This document shows, piece after piece, positions 27,520-35,691 of a DNA stretch of 64,000 bases. Source of the DNA: Xylophilus sp042867185 (GTDB taxonomy: Bacteria > Pseudomonadota > Gammaproteobacteria > Burkholderiales > Burkholderiaceae_C). Where the stretch lies: assembly GCA_042867185.1 (NCBI GenBank), contig JBHZQV010000010.1, positions 80,961 through 144,960 on the forward strand. The letters are read 5' to 3'. The notes beneath the pieces were generated by a model that worked only from the letters and a program-made list of their open reading frames with translations, did not search any database and was not told where the DNA came from. The stretch's first letter is position 1; the number at the start of each line of letters is the position of its first letter. The translations under genes and the position numbers were made by a program.

Positions 27520-28815
27520 ATGCGCCCCACCCGTTTCCTGACCGGCATCACCACCACCGGCACGCCCCACCTGGGCAACTACGTCGGCTCCATCCGCCCC
27601 GCCGTGGCCGCCAGCCGCCAGCCGGGTGCCGAGAGCTTCTACTTCCTGGCCGACTACCACGCCCTGATCAAGTGCGACGAGCCGGCCCGCATCCAGCGCT
27701 CGACGCTCGAGATCGCCGCCAGCTGGCTGGCGGCCGGCCTCGACCCGGAGCGTGTCACCTTCTACCGCCAGTCCGACATCCCCGAGATCCCCGAACTGAC
27801 CTGGCTGCTGACCTGCGTCACCGGCAAGGGCCTGCTCAACCGGGCGCACGCCTACAAGGCATCGGTCGACCGCAACGCGGCCGCCGGCAACGATCCCGAT
27901 GCCGACGTGAGCGCCGGCCTCTTCATGTACCCGGTGCTGATGGCCGCCGACATCCTGCTGTTCAATGCGCACCGGGTGCCGGTGGGCCGCGACCAGGTCC
28001 AGCACATCGAGATGGCGCGCGACATCGCGTCAAGCTTCAACCACCTCTACGGCGAGCACCTGGTGCTGCCCGAGGCGCAGATCGAGGAATCGGTCGCGCT
28101 GCTGCCCGGCCTCGACGGCCGCAAGATGAGCAAGAGCTACGACAACACGATCCCGCTCTTCGTGCCGCAGGCCGAGCTGAAGCGCCGCATCGCCGCGATC
28201 GTCACCGACTCGCGCGCGCCCGGCGAGGCCAAGCAGACCGAAGGCTCGGCCCTGTTCCAGGTCTACCAGGCCTTCGCGAGCGCCGACGAGACGGCCGCGC
28301 TGCGCCGGGCCTATGCCGACGGCATCGGCTGGGGCGACGCCAAGCAGACGCTGTTCGAGCGCATCGACCGCGAAGTGGCGCCGATGCGCGAGCACTACCA
28401 GTCGCTGATCGCCGACCCGGCGAAGATCGAGGACATCCTGATGGCCGGCGCGGCGAAGGCCCGGGCCCTGGCGACGCCGCTGATGGCCGAACTGCGCCAG
28501 GCCGTCGGCCTGCGCCGCCTGGCCGGCGCACCCGCCGCCGCCACGCCCGCCAAGGCCACCCGGGCGGCCCTGCCGACCTTCAAGCAATACCGCGAGGCCG
28601 ACGGCCGGTTCCGCTTCAAGCTGCTCGACGCCGACGGCACGCTGCTGCTGCAGAGCCGCGCCTACGCGGCCCCCCGCGATGCGGCGCAGGCGATCACTGC
28701 CCTGCAACAGCCGGGCGCCGACCTGGCTGCGCTGCTGGCCGATGGCGCCGAAGGCCTGGCGGACCGCGAGGCCATCACGGCCGCCCTGCGGTCCCTGGCC
28801 GCCGCGAAGGCCTGA
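27520..28815 (+). CDS. trpS: Tryptophanyl-tRNA synthetase with C-terminal extension
   Basis: 431 aa, about 100 more than E. coli TrpS. The class I signatures are the HIGH variant TPHLGNY (14-20) and GRKMSKSYDNT near residue 200. It charges tRNA-Trp with tryptophan. The catalytic and anticodon regions end around residue 335. The rest has KQYREADGRFRFKLLDADGT and LLLQSRAYAAPRDAAQAI, a pattern that resembles the DUF1508 (YegP) beta-alpha repeat, followed by a Leu/Ala-rich tail. The ATG at 27520 directly follows a pyrimidine-rich spacer without strong Shine-Dalgarno. Fusion of TrpRS to such a domain may be a lineage trait; that is inference. Confidence 0.94.
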   Translation: MRPTRFLTGITTTGTPHLGNYVGSIRPAVAASRQPGAESFYFLADYHALIKCDEPARIQRSTLEIAASWLAAGLDPERVTFYRQSDIPEIPELTWLLTCVTGKGLLNRAHAYKASVDRNAAAGNDPDADVSAGLFMYPVLMAADILLFNAHRVPVGRDQVQHIEMARDIASSFNHLYGEHLVLPEAQIEESVALLPGLDGRKMSKSYDNTIPLFVPQAELKRRIAAIVTDSRAPGEAKQTEGSALFQVYQAFASADETAALRRAYADGIGWGDAKQTLFERIDREVAPMREHYQSLIADPAKIEDILMAGAAKARALATPLMAELRQAVGLRRLAGAPAAATPAKATRAALPTFKQYREADGRFRFKLLDADGTLLLQSRAYAAPRDAAQAITALQQPGADLAALLADGAEGLADREAITAALRSLAAAKA

Positions 28816-28822
28816 GGCCGGT

Positions 28823-29404
28823 TTGCCCTGGACGCTGGCCGCTGCCGGCCACAGCGACATCCTGCTCAAGAAAAGCCGGTTCATCGGCTGCGTCGAAGGG
28901 GTGGACGGCCGGCCCGCCGCCGTGGCCCGGGTGGCGGCGCTGCGCCAGCAGCATCCCGACGCCGCCCATGTCTGCTGGGCCTTGCGGGCCGGCGGCCAGT
29001 CGGCCGCGGTGGACGATGGCGAGCCCGGCGGCACCGCCGGCCGCCCCATGCTGGAGGTGCTGCGGCACCACGACCTGGACGGCGTGCTGGCGACCGTGGT
29101 GCGCTACTTCGGCGGCACCAAGCTGGGCGCGGGCGGGCTGGTGCGCGCTTACTCCGATGCGGTAGCCCAGGCCTTGGCCACGGCATCGAAGACCGAGGTT
29201 CGCCGGCTGTCCACGCTGGAATGCGAGGTGCCGTATGCGCTGGAAGGCATGGTGCGGCGCACGATCGTGGCGGCGGGGGCCACCCTGCTGGAGGTACGCC
29301 ACGGAACCGGCGTGCGCCTCCAGTGGCAGATGCCGGAAAGCGACGCGCCGGCGTGCAGGGCCGCGCTGGAGGACGGCGCCCGGGGTGCCATCGGCTGGCG
29401 GTGA
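28823..29404 (+). CDS. YigZ/IMPACT-family protein
   Basis: 193 aa from the TTG at 28823 (LPWTLAAAGHSDILLKKSRF), five bases after the trpS stop. The family core is clear: DDGEPGGTAGRPMLEVL and VVRYFGGTKLGAGGLVRAY. The C-terminal half is the short EF-G-like ferredoxin domain (ECEVPYALEGMVRRTIVAAG). IMPACT/YigZ proteins are linked to ribosome and amino-acid stress control in eukaryotes; bacterial function is unclear. Coupled position behind trpS supports a translation-related role. Confidence 0.88.
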   Translation: MPWTLAAAGHSDILLKKSRFIGCVEGVDGRPAAVARVAALRQQHPDAAHVCWALRAGGQSAAVDDGEPGGTAGRPMLEVLRHHDLDGVLATVVRYFGGTKLGAGGLVRAYSDAVAQALATASKTEVRRLSTLECEVPYALEGMVRRTIVAAGATLLEVRHGTGVRLQWQMPESDAPACRAALEDGARGAIGWR

Positions 29405-29628
29405 CACCCTTGTCGATTGTGGTGTCTCAGTAACGCCCGGATGCACAACTGGCCGGTTTGCTTACGCCCTTTACCTGCCCAACAGCATTTTTTACGCCTT
29501 TTGCACGCCGTCTCTCGTATTCTCAGGCCCACGGCTGTAGGCAGTTTCCTGATGTAGCTAAGCACCCTGTCCGTCAGGGGCGTGCCCGGCGCCGCTGTCA
29601 AATCCTCTCAATTTCCGAGGGATTCACC
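29405..29628 (+). promoter_or_regulatory. Leader region before the 54-aa peptide gene
   Basis: A 224-base gap, noticeably richer in T than its surroundings (TTTTTTACGCCTTTT at about 29488-29502). It contains a hairpin candidate, CCCTG-TCCGT-CAGGG, around 29567-29582, and a GAGG ribosome binding site before the ATG at 29629. I see no protein gene in it. A promoter for the small peptide is likely here but no clear -35/-10 pair can be named. Confidence 0.3.
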
Positions 29629-29793
29629 ATGAGACGCTCGATGCGCACCGCGTTCACCGCCTTTACCGTCACCATTCTGGTCGCCATCAGCGCCGCTGCC
29701 GCCGCCCTGTTGCCCGACCACGCCGCCGAGGCGACCGACCTGGGCATCTTCCAGGTAGACGACCTGTTTCCCGCAGGCACCTTCGAACAATAA
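29629..29793 (+). CDS. Small secreted or membrane-anchored peptide
   Basis: 54 aa. It begins MRRSMRTAFTAFTVTILVAI with a positively charged start and a hydrophobic Ala-rich core ending near residue 28, followed by an acidic tail (DHAAEATDLGIFQVDDLFP) of about 27 residues. This fits a signal peptide with a short acidic mature part, or a single-pass membrane peptide. A GAGG ribosome binding site lies eight bases upstream, and a strong terminator follows at 29844, both supporting a real single-gene unit. I recognise no family. Confidence 0.6.
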   Translation: MRRSMRTAFTAFTVTILVAISAAAAALLPDHAAEATDLGIFQVDDLFPAGTFEQ

Positions 29794-29843
29794 GCGCCTG
29801 CGCCGGGCAGCTGCCCGGGGTTCCACTGCCGTCATCGACCCTG

Positions 29844-29875
29844 CCGCACGCCGGAATTCCGGCCTGCGGCTTTGT
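29844..29875 (+). terminator. Rho-independent terminator after the 54-aa peptide gene
   Basis: CCGCA-CG-CCGGAATTCCGG-CC-TGCGG forms a 26-base near-perfect hairpin (29844-29869) followed by CTTTGTT. The T tract is on the plus side only, so it serves the upstream plus-strand gene; the convergent minus-strand gene ends inside the T tract. Confidence 0.7.
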
Positions 29876-30300
29876 TATGGGCGCACGTTAGGAGACGAGC
29901 GGATCGTGCGGGGCGCGGTGACCACGTCGCCCATGGAACGCGCGGAGCCGGAGGTCCGACTCGCGCGGCGAACGCCCAGCGCGTCGGCGCTGATCGTGTC
30001 GCGGTCGGCCACCTGGGCCAGGTAGCCGGTGGTGGGGCCGGTGCTGCCCTCGCCCGAGCCGATGCCCAGGCAGGCGTCGTTGGCCAGGGTGAACATCATG
30101 GTGGTGCCGGGGCCGAAGCGTTTCGGCACCGTCTCGTGCAACGGGTAGCGCATGTCGACCGGCGGGCGGTCGGCCCGGTAGATCACCGCGTTGCCGGGGC
30201 CGTACACGGTGTAGCAGGTGGCCGATGCCCAGGGGCTGCCGCCGCACAGGACGAGGGCCAGGGCGGCACGGGACGCGAAACCGGGGGAATTGAACCGCAT
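29875..30300 (-). CDS. Secreted unknown protein
   Basis: 141 aa starting MRFNSPGFASRAALALVLCG, behind a TCGGAGA ribosome binding site. A signal peptide is likely (cleavage near PWASA). The mature part starts with CYTVYGPGNAVIYRADRPPVDM and contains VPKRFGPGTTMMFTLANDACLGIGSG, with two cysteines that could form a disulfide. The tail is Arg/Ser/Thr-rich and looks disordered. I know no function; the pattern looks like a conserved hypothetical of this bacterial family. It is convergent with the 54-aa peptide gene and shares its terminator region. Confidence 0.68.
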   Translation of the reverse strand: MRFNSPGFASRAALALVLCGGSPWASATCYTVYGPGNAVIYRADRPPVDMRYPLHETVPKRFGPGTTMMFTLANDACLGIGSGEGSTGPTTGYLAQVADRDTISADALGVRRASRTSGSARSMGDVVTAPRTIRSSPNVRP

Positions 30301-30587
30301 GAATATCTCCGACTCGCCCACGGCGCCGCCGACAAGGTGGCGCCCGCGGGCACCGGGCGATTGTTTCGTGGAAAGGGAAGGTGGGCAAGCGATGGGCCCT
30401 CTTGCGCGACAACCGCCTACGCGGTCCGCGCCGCCGTGCAGGGCCTGGACGGCGGCGCGCTGCGGACCCGAACCCGGGCGTGCAGGTGGCATATTCGAGC
30501 CTTTTAGCCACCTGGCCGGCGCCCTTCAATGGCTTCCAGCTATAAATTCAATAGCAACCTGGACCCAGCGGCCCGGTCGGTGGCCGA
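30301..30587. other. 287-base gap with palindrome copy 4
   Basis: Between the secreted unknown and the PcaQ-like gene, both on the minus strand. It holds the ribosome binding site of the former and the AT-rich 19-bp palindrome at 30537. Nothing else was recognised. Confidence 0.4.
30537..30555 (+). repeat. Dispersed 19-bp palindrome, copy 4
   Basis: CAGCTAT AAATTCA ATAGC, identical to the copy inside the alpha-2-macroglobulin gene (19469-19487). It lies 33 bases downstream of the PcaQ-like stop codon. Confidence 0.65.
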
Positions 30588-31613
30588 TCAACCGCCGGTT
30601 CGGCCCCCGCGCGCCGGGCGCACCGGCACCGCGACCAGGGCCCCGGCGGCCGAGCGCAGCAGCGCCGCCATCTCGTCGCAGGCCGCCGACGGAACCGCGT
30701 CGGTCCGCAGCAGCAGGCCGACCGGCTCCTCGGTGCCGGCGGTGTCGATCCGCAGGCGCACCAGGCGCTTCTCGACCAGATCGTCGCGCGCCGCACCCAG
30801 CGGCGTGATCCAGACGGCGTCCGACCGCAGCACCACCAGCCGGGCCAGCGCCACGTCCTGCGTCTGCAGCGTGGGGGCCGGCAGCGCCATGCCGAGCGAG
30901 GCGAAAAAGCTCTCGGTGTGGTGGCGCGGCACGGTGCCCTGCCCGTACACCACCAGCGGATGGCGCAGCACCGCCTGCACCGGCACCCGGCGGCGGGCCA
31001 GCGGGTGGCCGGCCCGCGCCGCGAAGACCAGCGGCTCCTGGTACAGCAGGCTGAAGCTCAGGCCTTCCATCAGCTGCGGATCGCTCATCCGGCCGGCCAC
31101 CAGATCCAGTTCGCCCGCCCGCAGGCCGTCGAGCAGCGCGGCGTTGTTGCCGGTGTGCACGGTGATCTGCAGGCCGGGCCGGCGCGCGCGCAGTTGCGCC
31201 AGGGCCTGCGGCAGCAGCGCCGGCGCCACGCTGGGCAGGGCGCCGATGCGCAGCCGCGACGGTCCGGCACCGGCGGCGGGCGCCAGTGCCTGCGCGCCGG
31301 CATCGATCGCCTCCAGCACCCGCAGCGCATGGGCCAGCAACTGCTCGCCGGCGGCCGACAGCCCCTGCACGCCGCGCCGCCCGGCCACCCCGCGCTCCAC
31401 CAGCCGGGTGCCGGCCAGCGCCTCCAGCTCCGACAGCGTCTTGGAGACGGCCGGCTGCGTGAGCGCCAGGCGCGCGGCGGCCTTGGCCAGGTGCCGCTCC
31501 TGCGCCACGGCGACCAGGCAGCGCAGGTGGCGCAGCTGCACCTGGCGGGCGAAGCTCTCGGCCAGCGGGGACGGCGCGGCGGCGTGCAGGGGCGGCGGGT
31601 CGGTCTTCATCAC
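30588..31613 (-). CDS. pcaQ: LysR-type regulator, PcaQ-like
   Basis: 341 aa. The winged helix is at about 25-85 (VQLRHLRCLVAVAQERHLAK and ALTQPAVSKTLSELEALAG), followed by the periplasmic-binding-like effector domain (LRIGALPSVAPALLPQALAQ, then LDLVAGRMSDPQLMEGLSF). The sequence around the helix and its divergent position 109 bases from pcaH fit PcaQ, the activator of protocatechuate 3,4-dioxygenase genes, whose inducer in rhizobia is beta-carboxy-cis,cis-muconate. The promoter gap has GGTTATGCA and TGCAAACC as an imperfect inverted pair that may be its site. The N-terminus has an extra Pro-rich 20 residues; a start at a later codon is possible. Confidence 0.85.
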   Translation of the reverse strand: MMKTDPPPLHAAAPSPLAESFARQVQLRHLRCLVAVAQERHLAKAAARLALTQPAVSKTLSELEALAGTRLVERGVAGRRGVQGLSAAGEQLLAHALRVLEAIDAGAQALAPAAGAGPSRLRIGALPSVAPALLPQALAQLRARRPGLQITVHTGNNAALLDGLRAGELDLVAGRMSDPQLMEGLSFSLLYQEPLVFAARAGHPLARRRVPVQAVLRHPLVVYGQGTVPRHHTESFFASLGMALPAPTLQTQDVALARLVVLRSDAVWITPLGAARDDLVEKRLVRLRIDTAGTEEPVGLLLRTDAVPSAACDEMAALLRSAAGALVAVPVRPARGGRTGG

Positions 31614-31722
31614 CGTTGGTTATGCAATCTGTGGAATCGCTCAATTTACAGCATGCAAACCCGGCGGGAGAATGCAGCGCTGAACATTCCGGCCGATGCG
31701 CCGCCCCCGCAGGAGACACCCC

Positions 31723-32451
31723 ATGCCCGGCCCCACCGAAAGCCCCGCCACCATCCTCACGCCGCGCGACTGGCAGAGCCATTCGGCCTACCTGTCGCCG
31801 GGCTACAAATCCACCGTCAAGCGCTCGCCGACGCGGCCGCTGCTGCCGCTGAAGGCGGCGCTGGGCGAACTGTCGCAGCCGGTCTACGGCCACGACAGCA
31901 TCGCCGCGCTCGACCACGACCTCACCCGCAACGCGCGCCGCAACGGCGAGCCGATCGGCGAGCGCATGGTGCTGGCCGGCCGGGTGGTCGACGAGCGCGG
32001 ACGCCCGGTGCGCAACACGCTGGTCGAGCTGTGGCAGGCCAACGCCAGCGGCCGCTACGTGCACAAGGTCGACCAGCACGACGCGCCGCTCGACCCCAAT
32101 TTCCTCGGCGCCGGCCGCTGCCTGACCGACGACGAGGGCCGCTACCGCTTCCTGACCATCAAGCCCGGCGCGTATCCGTGGGGCAACCACCCCAACGCCT
32201 GGCGGCCGCAGCACATCCACCTGTCGCTCTTCGGCCAGTACTTCGCCAGCAGGCTGGTCACGCAGATGTACTTCCCCGGCGATCCGCTGCTGCAGTACGA
32301 CCCGATCTTCCAGGCCACGCCCGCCAAGGCGCGCAACCGCCTGGTGGCCGACTTCACCCTGGACCTGACCGAAGAGGGCTTCGCCCTCGGCTACCAGTTC
32401 GACATCGTGCTGCGCGGTGCCGACGAGACGCCGTTCGAAACCCGGAAATAA
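31723..32451 (+). CDS. pcaH: Protocatechuate 3,4-dioxygenase, beta subunit
   Basis: 242 aa starting MPGPTESPATIL behind GCAGGAGAC. The non-haem Fe(III) ligands are visible: a Tyr in ASGRYVHK, a Tyr in PGAYPWGNHPN, and the two His of RPQHIHLSLFG. Intradiol cleavage of protocatechuate gives beta-carboxy-cis,cis-muconate in the beta-ketoadipate pathway. The Asn-rich WGNHPNAWRPQH stretch is typical of the beta chain. pcaG follows after ten bases; the rest of the pathway (pcaB, C, D, I, J, F) is not in the window. Confidence 0.96.
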   Translation: MPGPTESPATILTPRDWQSHSAYLSPGYKSTVKRSPTRPLLPLKAALGELSQPVYGHDSIAALDHDLTRNARRNGEPIGERMVLAGRVVDERGRPVRNTLVELWQANASGRYVHKVDQHDAPLDPNFLGAGRCLTDDEGRYRFLTIKPGAYPWGNHPNAWRPQHIHLSLFGQYFASRLVTQMYFPGDPLLQYDPIFQATPAKARNRLVADFTLDLTEEGFALGYQFDIVLRGADETPFETRK

Positions 32452-32461
32452 GGAGCCCGCG

Positions 32462-33091
32462 ATGCACGACCACCTGATGAGCGCACTGCGCGAGAACTTC
32501 GGCCAGACCCCGTCGCAGACCGTCGGCCCCTACTTCGCCTATGGCCTGACCGCCGCCCAGTACCAGTACGACTTCGACCAGCCGTTCGACGCGGTCGTCG
32601 CCTCGCCGCATGCCGAAGGCGAGCAGATCCTGCTCGAAGGCGTGGTGTACGACGGCGACGGCCAGCCGGTCGTCGACGCGATGATCGAGATCCAGCAGGC
32701 CGACGCGCAGGGCCGCTACGCCCAGGCGTCGGAGGCGCCGCGCACCACGTCGCGGCAGAACGGCTTTCGCGGTTTCGGCCGCTGCGGCACCGGCACCGAC
32801 CCGCAGCACCGCTACGTCTTCCAGACCCTCAAGCCCGGCGCCCATTCGCCCGCCGAAGCGCCCCACATCAACCTGATCGTGCTGATGCGCGGCATGCCGC
32901 TGCATGCGTTCACCCGGGTGTACTTCGGCGACGAGACGGAGGCGAACGCGCGTGACGCGGTGCTGGCCGCGGTGCCCGCCGACCGCCGCGAAACGCTGGT
33001 CGCGCGGCGCACCGATGCCCACGGCCGCATCGTCTACCGCTTCGACATCCACATGCAGGGCCCCAAGGAGACCGTGTTCTTCGACGTATGA
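32462..33091 (+). CDS. pcaG: Protocatechuate 3,4-dioxygenase, alpha subunit
   Basis: 209 aa from the ATG at 32462, with AAGGAGC upstream. SQTVGPYFAYGL at the N-terminus and the dioxygenase core (DAMIEIQQADAQGRYAQ, GFGRCGTGTDPQHRYVFQT, APHINLIVLMRGM) identify the alpha chain. The alpha subunit lacks the iron ligands but forms part of the active-site pocket of the (alpha-beta)n complex. The gene ends 16 bases before a strong bidirectional terminator. Confidence 0.95.
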   Translation: MHDHLMSALRENFGQTPSQTVGPYFAYGLTAAQYQYDFDQPFDAVVASPHAEGEQILLEGVVYDGDGQPVVDAMIEIQQADAQGRYAQASEAPRTTSRQNGFRGFGRCGTGTDPQHRYVFQTLKPGAHSPAEAPHINLIVLMRGMPLHAFTRVYFGDETEANARDAVLAAVPADRRETLVARRTDAHGRIVYRFDIHMQGPKETVFFDV

Positions 33092-33106
33092 GGCGGCACG
33101 CGGCGC

Positions 33107-33142
33107 CATGAAAAATGCCGCTCTCGAGCGGCATTTTTCATG
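33107..33142. terminator. Bidirectional terminator between pcaG and cytochrome c4
   Basis: A perfect 36-base palindrome: 16-base arms CATGAAAAATGCCGCT and its complement around CTCG. The A run on one side and T run on the other allow it to end both convergent genes (pcaG plus, cytochrome minus). Confidence 0.9.
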
Positions 33143-33163
33143 GGCGGTCCGAAGCCGTGCGGC

Positions 33164-33838
33164 TTACCTGAAGCGCGACTCGGGTACGGTCTTCAGGTCG
33201 CCGTCGAGCGATCCGATATAGCCCGCCAGCGCCTTCAGCTCGGCATTGGAGAACTGCTTGGCCACGCCCGCCATCACGCCGTTGGAGCGGCCGATGTTGT
33301 TGGCGTTGTTGCCGGCCTTGTACGACTTGAGCGCGACGAACAGGTAGTCGGCGTTCTGGCCCGCGATGTGCGGATAGCTGGGGTCGATCGGCTTCGCGAA
33401 ATTGGCGCCGTGGCAGGACACGCAGATGCCCTTTTGCAGCAGCGCCGCGACCTGGGCGTTGGGCTCGCGCGAAGGCTTGTCGGCCAGGGTGGCGGATGCG
33501 TCCTTGCCGTGCTGGGCGTAGTAGGCCGAGACGTCCGCGATGTCCTGGTCGGTCAGGCTGTCGGCGATGCTGCGCATCGTGGGGTGCTTGCGGTCGCCGG
33601 CGCGGTAGGCGTTGAGCGCGGCGGCGATGTACTTCTCGCTCTGGCCCGAGATCTTCGGCACCTTGTAGACCTCGGGGAAACTGGCCTGGTAGCCCACGAT
33701 GCCGTGGCATCCGATGCACATCGAAACCTTCTTCTCGCCGGCTTTCGCATCGCCCTTCGTTTCCTGTGCGGAAGCGGGGGCGAAGGCGGTCGCTGAGGCG
33801 ACAGCCAGGGCAAACATCGTGGTCAACAGCTTATTCAT
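33164..33838 (-). CDS. Dihaem cytochrome c4-type protein
   Basis: 224 aa with a signal peptide (LLTTMFALAVASATAFAPASA). Two haem-binding motifs, CIGCH (41-45) and CVSCH (about 139-143), lie in two similar halves, each followed by a Met ligand region (HPTMRSIADSLT; SNGVMAGVAKQFS), as in cytochrome c4. These periplasmic electron carriers pass electrons between the bc1 complex and terminal oxidases. A candidate -10 (TATAAT on the minus strand, 33884-33889) lies 46 bases upstream. Confidence 0.94.
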   Translation of the reverse strand: MNKLLTTMFALAVASATAFAPASAQETKGDAKAGEKKVSMCIGCHGIVGYQASFPEVYKVPKISGQSEKYIAAALNAYRAGDRKHPTMRSIADSLTDQDIADVSAYYAQHGKDASATLADKPSREPNAQVAALLQKGICVSCHGANFAKPIDPSYPHIAGQNADYLFVALKSYKAGNNANNIGRSNGVMAGVAKQFSNAELKALAGYIGSLDGDLKTVPESRFR

Positions 33839-33883
33839 TTTGCGCGCACAATCTGGTGAGGTTCAGACGCTGATCAGCCTTTG

Positions 33884-33889
33884 ATTATA
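33884..33889 (-). promoter_or_regulatory. Candidate -10 element for the cytochrome c4 gene
   Basis: A perfect TATAAT on the minus strand, 46 bases before the cytochrome ATG. No convincing -35 lies 16-18 bases upstream, so it is tentative. Confidence 0.3.
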
Positions 33890-33960
33890 GGTGTCGGACC
33901 CTTCCAGACCGCGGATTTCGCGGGCCTCCGAATGTCCCGCTTTCCCCACGCCGACACGCC

Positions 33961-34815
33961 ATGAAGTTCCAAGGATCCCAGAACTACGTCGCCACGCAGG
34001 ACCTGATGCTGGCGGTGAATGCGGCCATCACCTTGCAGCGTCCTCTCCTCGTAAAAGGCGAGCCCGGCACCGGGAAAACGATGCTCGCCGAAGAGGTCGC
34101 CGAGACCCTGGGAATGCCGCTGCTGCAGTGGCACATCAAGTCGACCACCAAGGCGCAACAGGGTTTGTACGAATACGATGCGGTGAGCCGCCTGCGCGAC
34201 AGCCAGCTCGCCGGCATCGAGGGTTCCGACCGCGTCAAGGACATCCACAACTACATCGTCAAAGGCGTGCTGTGGCAGGCCTTCACCGCCGACCGGCCGG
34301 TGGCGCTGCTGATCGACGAGATCGACAAGGCCGACATCGAATTCCCCAACGACCTGCTGCGCGAACTCGACCGGATGGAGTTCTACTGCTACGAGACGCG
34401 CGAGCTGGTGAAGGCCCGCAACCGGCCGCTGGTGTTCATCACCTCCAACAACGAGAAGGAGCTGCCCGACGCCTTCCTGCGCCGCTGCTTCTTCCACTAC
34501 ATCAAGTTCCCCGAGGCCGAGACGATGCAGAAGATCGTCGACGTGCATTTCCCGTCGCTGAAGCGCGAACTGCTCTCGGCCGCGATGAAGACCTTCTACG
34601 ACGTGCGCAACCTCCCCGGCCTGAAGAAGAAGCCCAGCACCTCCGAGCTGATCGACTGGCTGCGCTTGCTGGTGGCCGAGGACATTCCGGCCGAGGCCCT
34701 GCACAGCCCCGACAGCAAGGTGGCGGTGCCGCCGCTGGTGGGCGCCCTGCTGAAGAACGAACAGGACGTGACGCTGTTCGAGAAGCTGGTGTTCATGAAC
34801 AGCCGCAACCGATGA
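33961..34815 (+). CDS. MoxR-family AAA+ ATPase
   Basis: 284 aa. Walker A is GEPGTGKT (33-40), Walker B LLIDEIDKAD (about 116-125), with sensor-type FITSNNEKELPDAFLRRC. MoxR ATPases are chaperones that work with VWA-domain proteins to mature enzymes or metal centres. Here the VWA partner is three genes downstream (35692). FHYIKFPEAETMQKIV and the C-terminal lid (STSELIDWLRLLVAEDIPAE) match the CoxD/MoxR subgroup linked to CoxE-like proteins. No carbon monoxide dehydrogenase gene is in the window, so the client is unknown. Confidence 0.92.
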   Translation: MKFQGSQNYVATQDLMLAVNAAITLQRPLLVKGEPGTGKTMLAEEVAETLGMPLLQWHIKSTTKAQQGLYEYDAVSRLRDSQLAGIEGSDRVKDIHNYIVKGVLWQAFTADRPVALLIDEIDKADIEFPNDLLRELDRMEFYCYETRELVKARNRPLVFITSNNEKELPDAFLRRCFFHYIKFPEAETMQKIVDVHFPSLKRELLSAAMKTFYDVRNLPGLKKKPSTSELIDWLRLLVAEDIPAEALHSPDSKVAVPPLVGALLKNEQDVTLFEKLVFMNSRNR

Positions 34816-35063
34816 GCCGCGGCACGCCTCCACCGCGCCAGCTCCTGCTGCTGGGATTGGCCCAGGCGACGGGTTTTCTGGTCGGCGCCGTACTGGCCCG
34901 GTTCGCGGGCCTGTGGCTGGGGCTGGACGCCTTCGGCACCGAGGGCTACGGCACCCGGGCGATGCTGGGCATCGCATTGGTCGGCATCGGCGGCGGCGGC
35001 GGTGTGCAGCTGGCCCGCCGTGCGTTCGCGCGGCGCTACGGCCCGCTGCAGAGGGGCGTGTGA
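34812..35063 (+). CDS. Small membrane protein
   Basis: 83 aa. Its ATG overlaps the stop of the MoxR gene (ATGA), and its stop overlaps the ATG of the next gene (TGATG), so it is clearly part of the operon. Two hydrophobic segments: LLLLGLAQATGFLVGAVLA and AMLGIALVGIGGGGGVQLA, the latter Gly-rich, with a short basic end (RRAFARRYG). I recognise no family. Position suggests a role with the MoxR/VWA pair or just membrane housekeeping. Confidence 0.7.
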   Translation: MSRGTPPPRQLLLLGLAQATGFLVGAVLARFAGLWLGLDAFGTEGYGTRAMLGIALVGIGGGGGVQLARRAFARRYGPLQRGV

Positions 35064-35665
35064 TGGCGTTCGTGGAACCGGTGGTGTTGACGGCGGGCGA
35101 CCTCGCCCTGGTGCCGCTCGGGCTGGAGCATGTCGACGGCCTGCGCGCCGCCGCGGCCGACGGCGAACTGTGGCGGCTGCGGATCACCTCGGTGCCCACG
35201 CCGGAAGACACCCACGCCTACGTCGAGACCGCCCTGCGCATGCGCGAGGCCGGCGACCGCTTCGCCTTCGCGGTGACCGACGCCGCTACCGGCGAGGTGC
35301 GCGGCACCACCAGCTTCCACGACATCGTGCCGGCGCTGCGGCGGGTCGAGATCGGCTACACCTGGTATGCCAAGCGGTGGCAGCGCACCCACGTCAACAC
35401 CACCTGCAAGCTGCTGATGCTGACCCACGCCTTCGACGCGCTGCAGTGCCACGTGGTGGGCTGGCGCACCGACAACTTCAACTTCGCATCCCAGCAGGCG
35501 ATCGAGCGGCTGGGCGCCCGCAAGGACGGCGTGCTGCGCGGCCATGCGCTGCGCCGCGACGGCACGATCCGCGACACGGTGATGTACAGCCTGCGCAGCG
35601 GCGAATGGCCCGAGACCCGGGCGCACCTGCGGCACCTGCTGGAGCGCCGCGCGGCCGCCGCCTGA
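35063..35665 (+). CDS. GNAT-family N-acetyltransferase (RimJ/RimL type)
   Basis: 200 aa. It follows the RimJ-like layout: LALVPLGLEHVDGLRAAAAD at the N-terminus, TGEVRGTTSFHDI for strand 4, RVEIGYTWYAKRWQRTHVNT for the CoA-binding loop region, and NFASQQAIERLGARKDGVLRGH, the typical 'N..S..a.eklGf..eG' ending. It transfers acetyl groups from acetyl-CoA to an amine; substrate unknown. The start overlaps the previous stop by one base. The context gives no hint of the substrate. Confidence 0.88.
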   Translation: MAFVEPVVLTAGDLALVPLGLEHVDGLRAAAADGELWRLRITSVPTPEDTHAYVETALRMREAGDRFAFAVTDAATGEVRGTTSFHDIVPALRRVEIGYTWYAKRWQRTHVNTTCKLLMLTHAFDALQCHVVGWRTDNFNFASQQAIERLGARKDGVLRGHALRRDGTIRDTVMYSLRSGEWPETRAHLRHLLERRAAAA

Positions 35666-35691
35666 GGCTCCGCCGCCCGAGGAGTGCCGCC

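Noticed and set aside
31614..31722. PcaQ box of the rhizobial type (ATAACC-N4-GGTTAA) upstream of pcaH
   Set aside because: Only one half, ATAACC, is present; the partner half does not match. An imperfect inverted pair is mentioned with the regulator instead.
34913..35062. In-frame upstream extension of the GNAT gene
   Set aside because: It overlaps the small membrane protein in another frame; the TGATG junction at 35061 explains the start.
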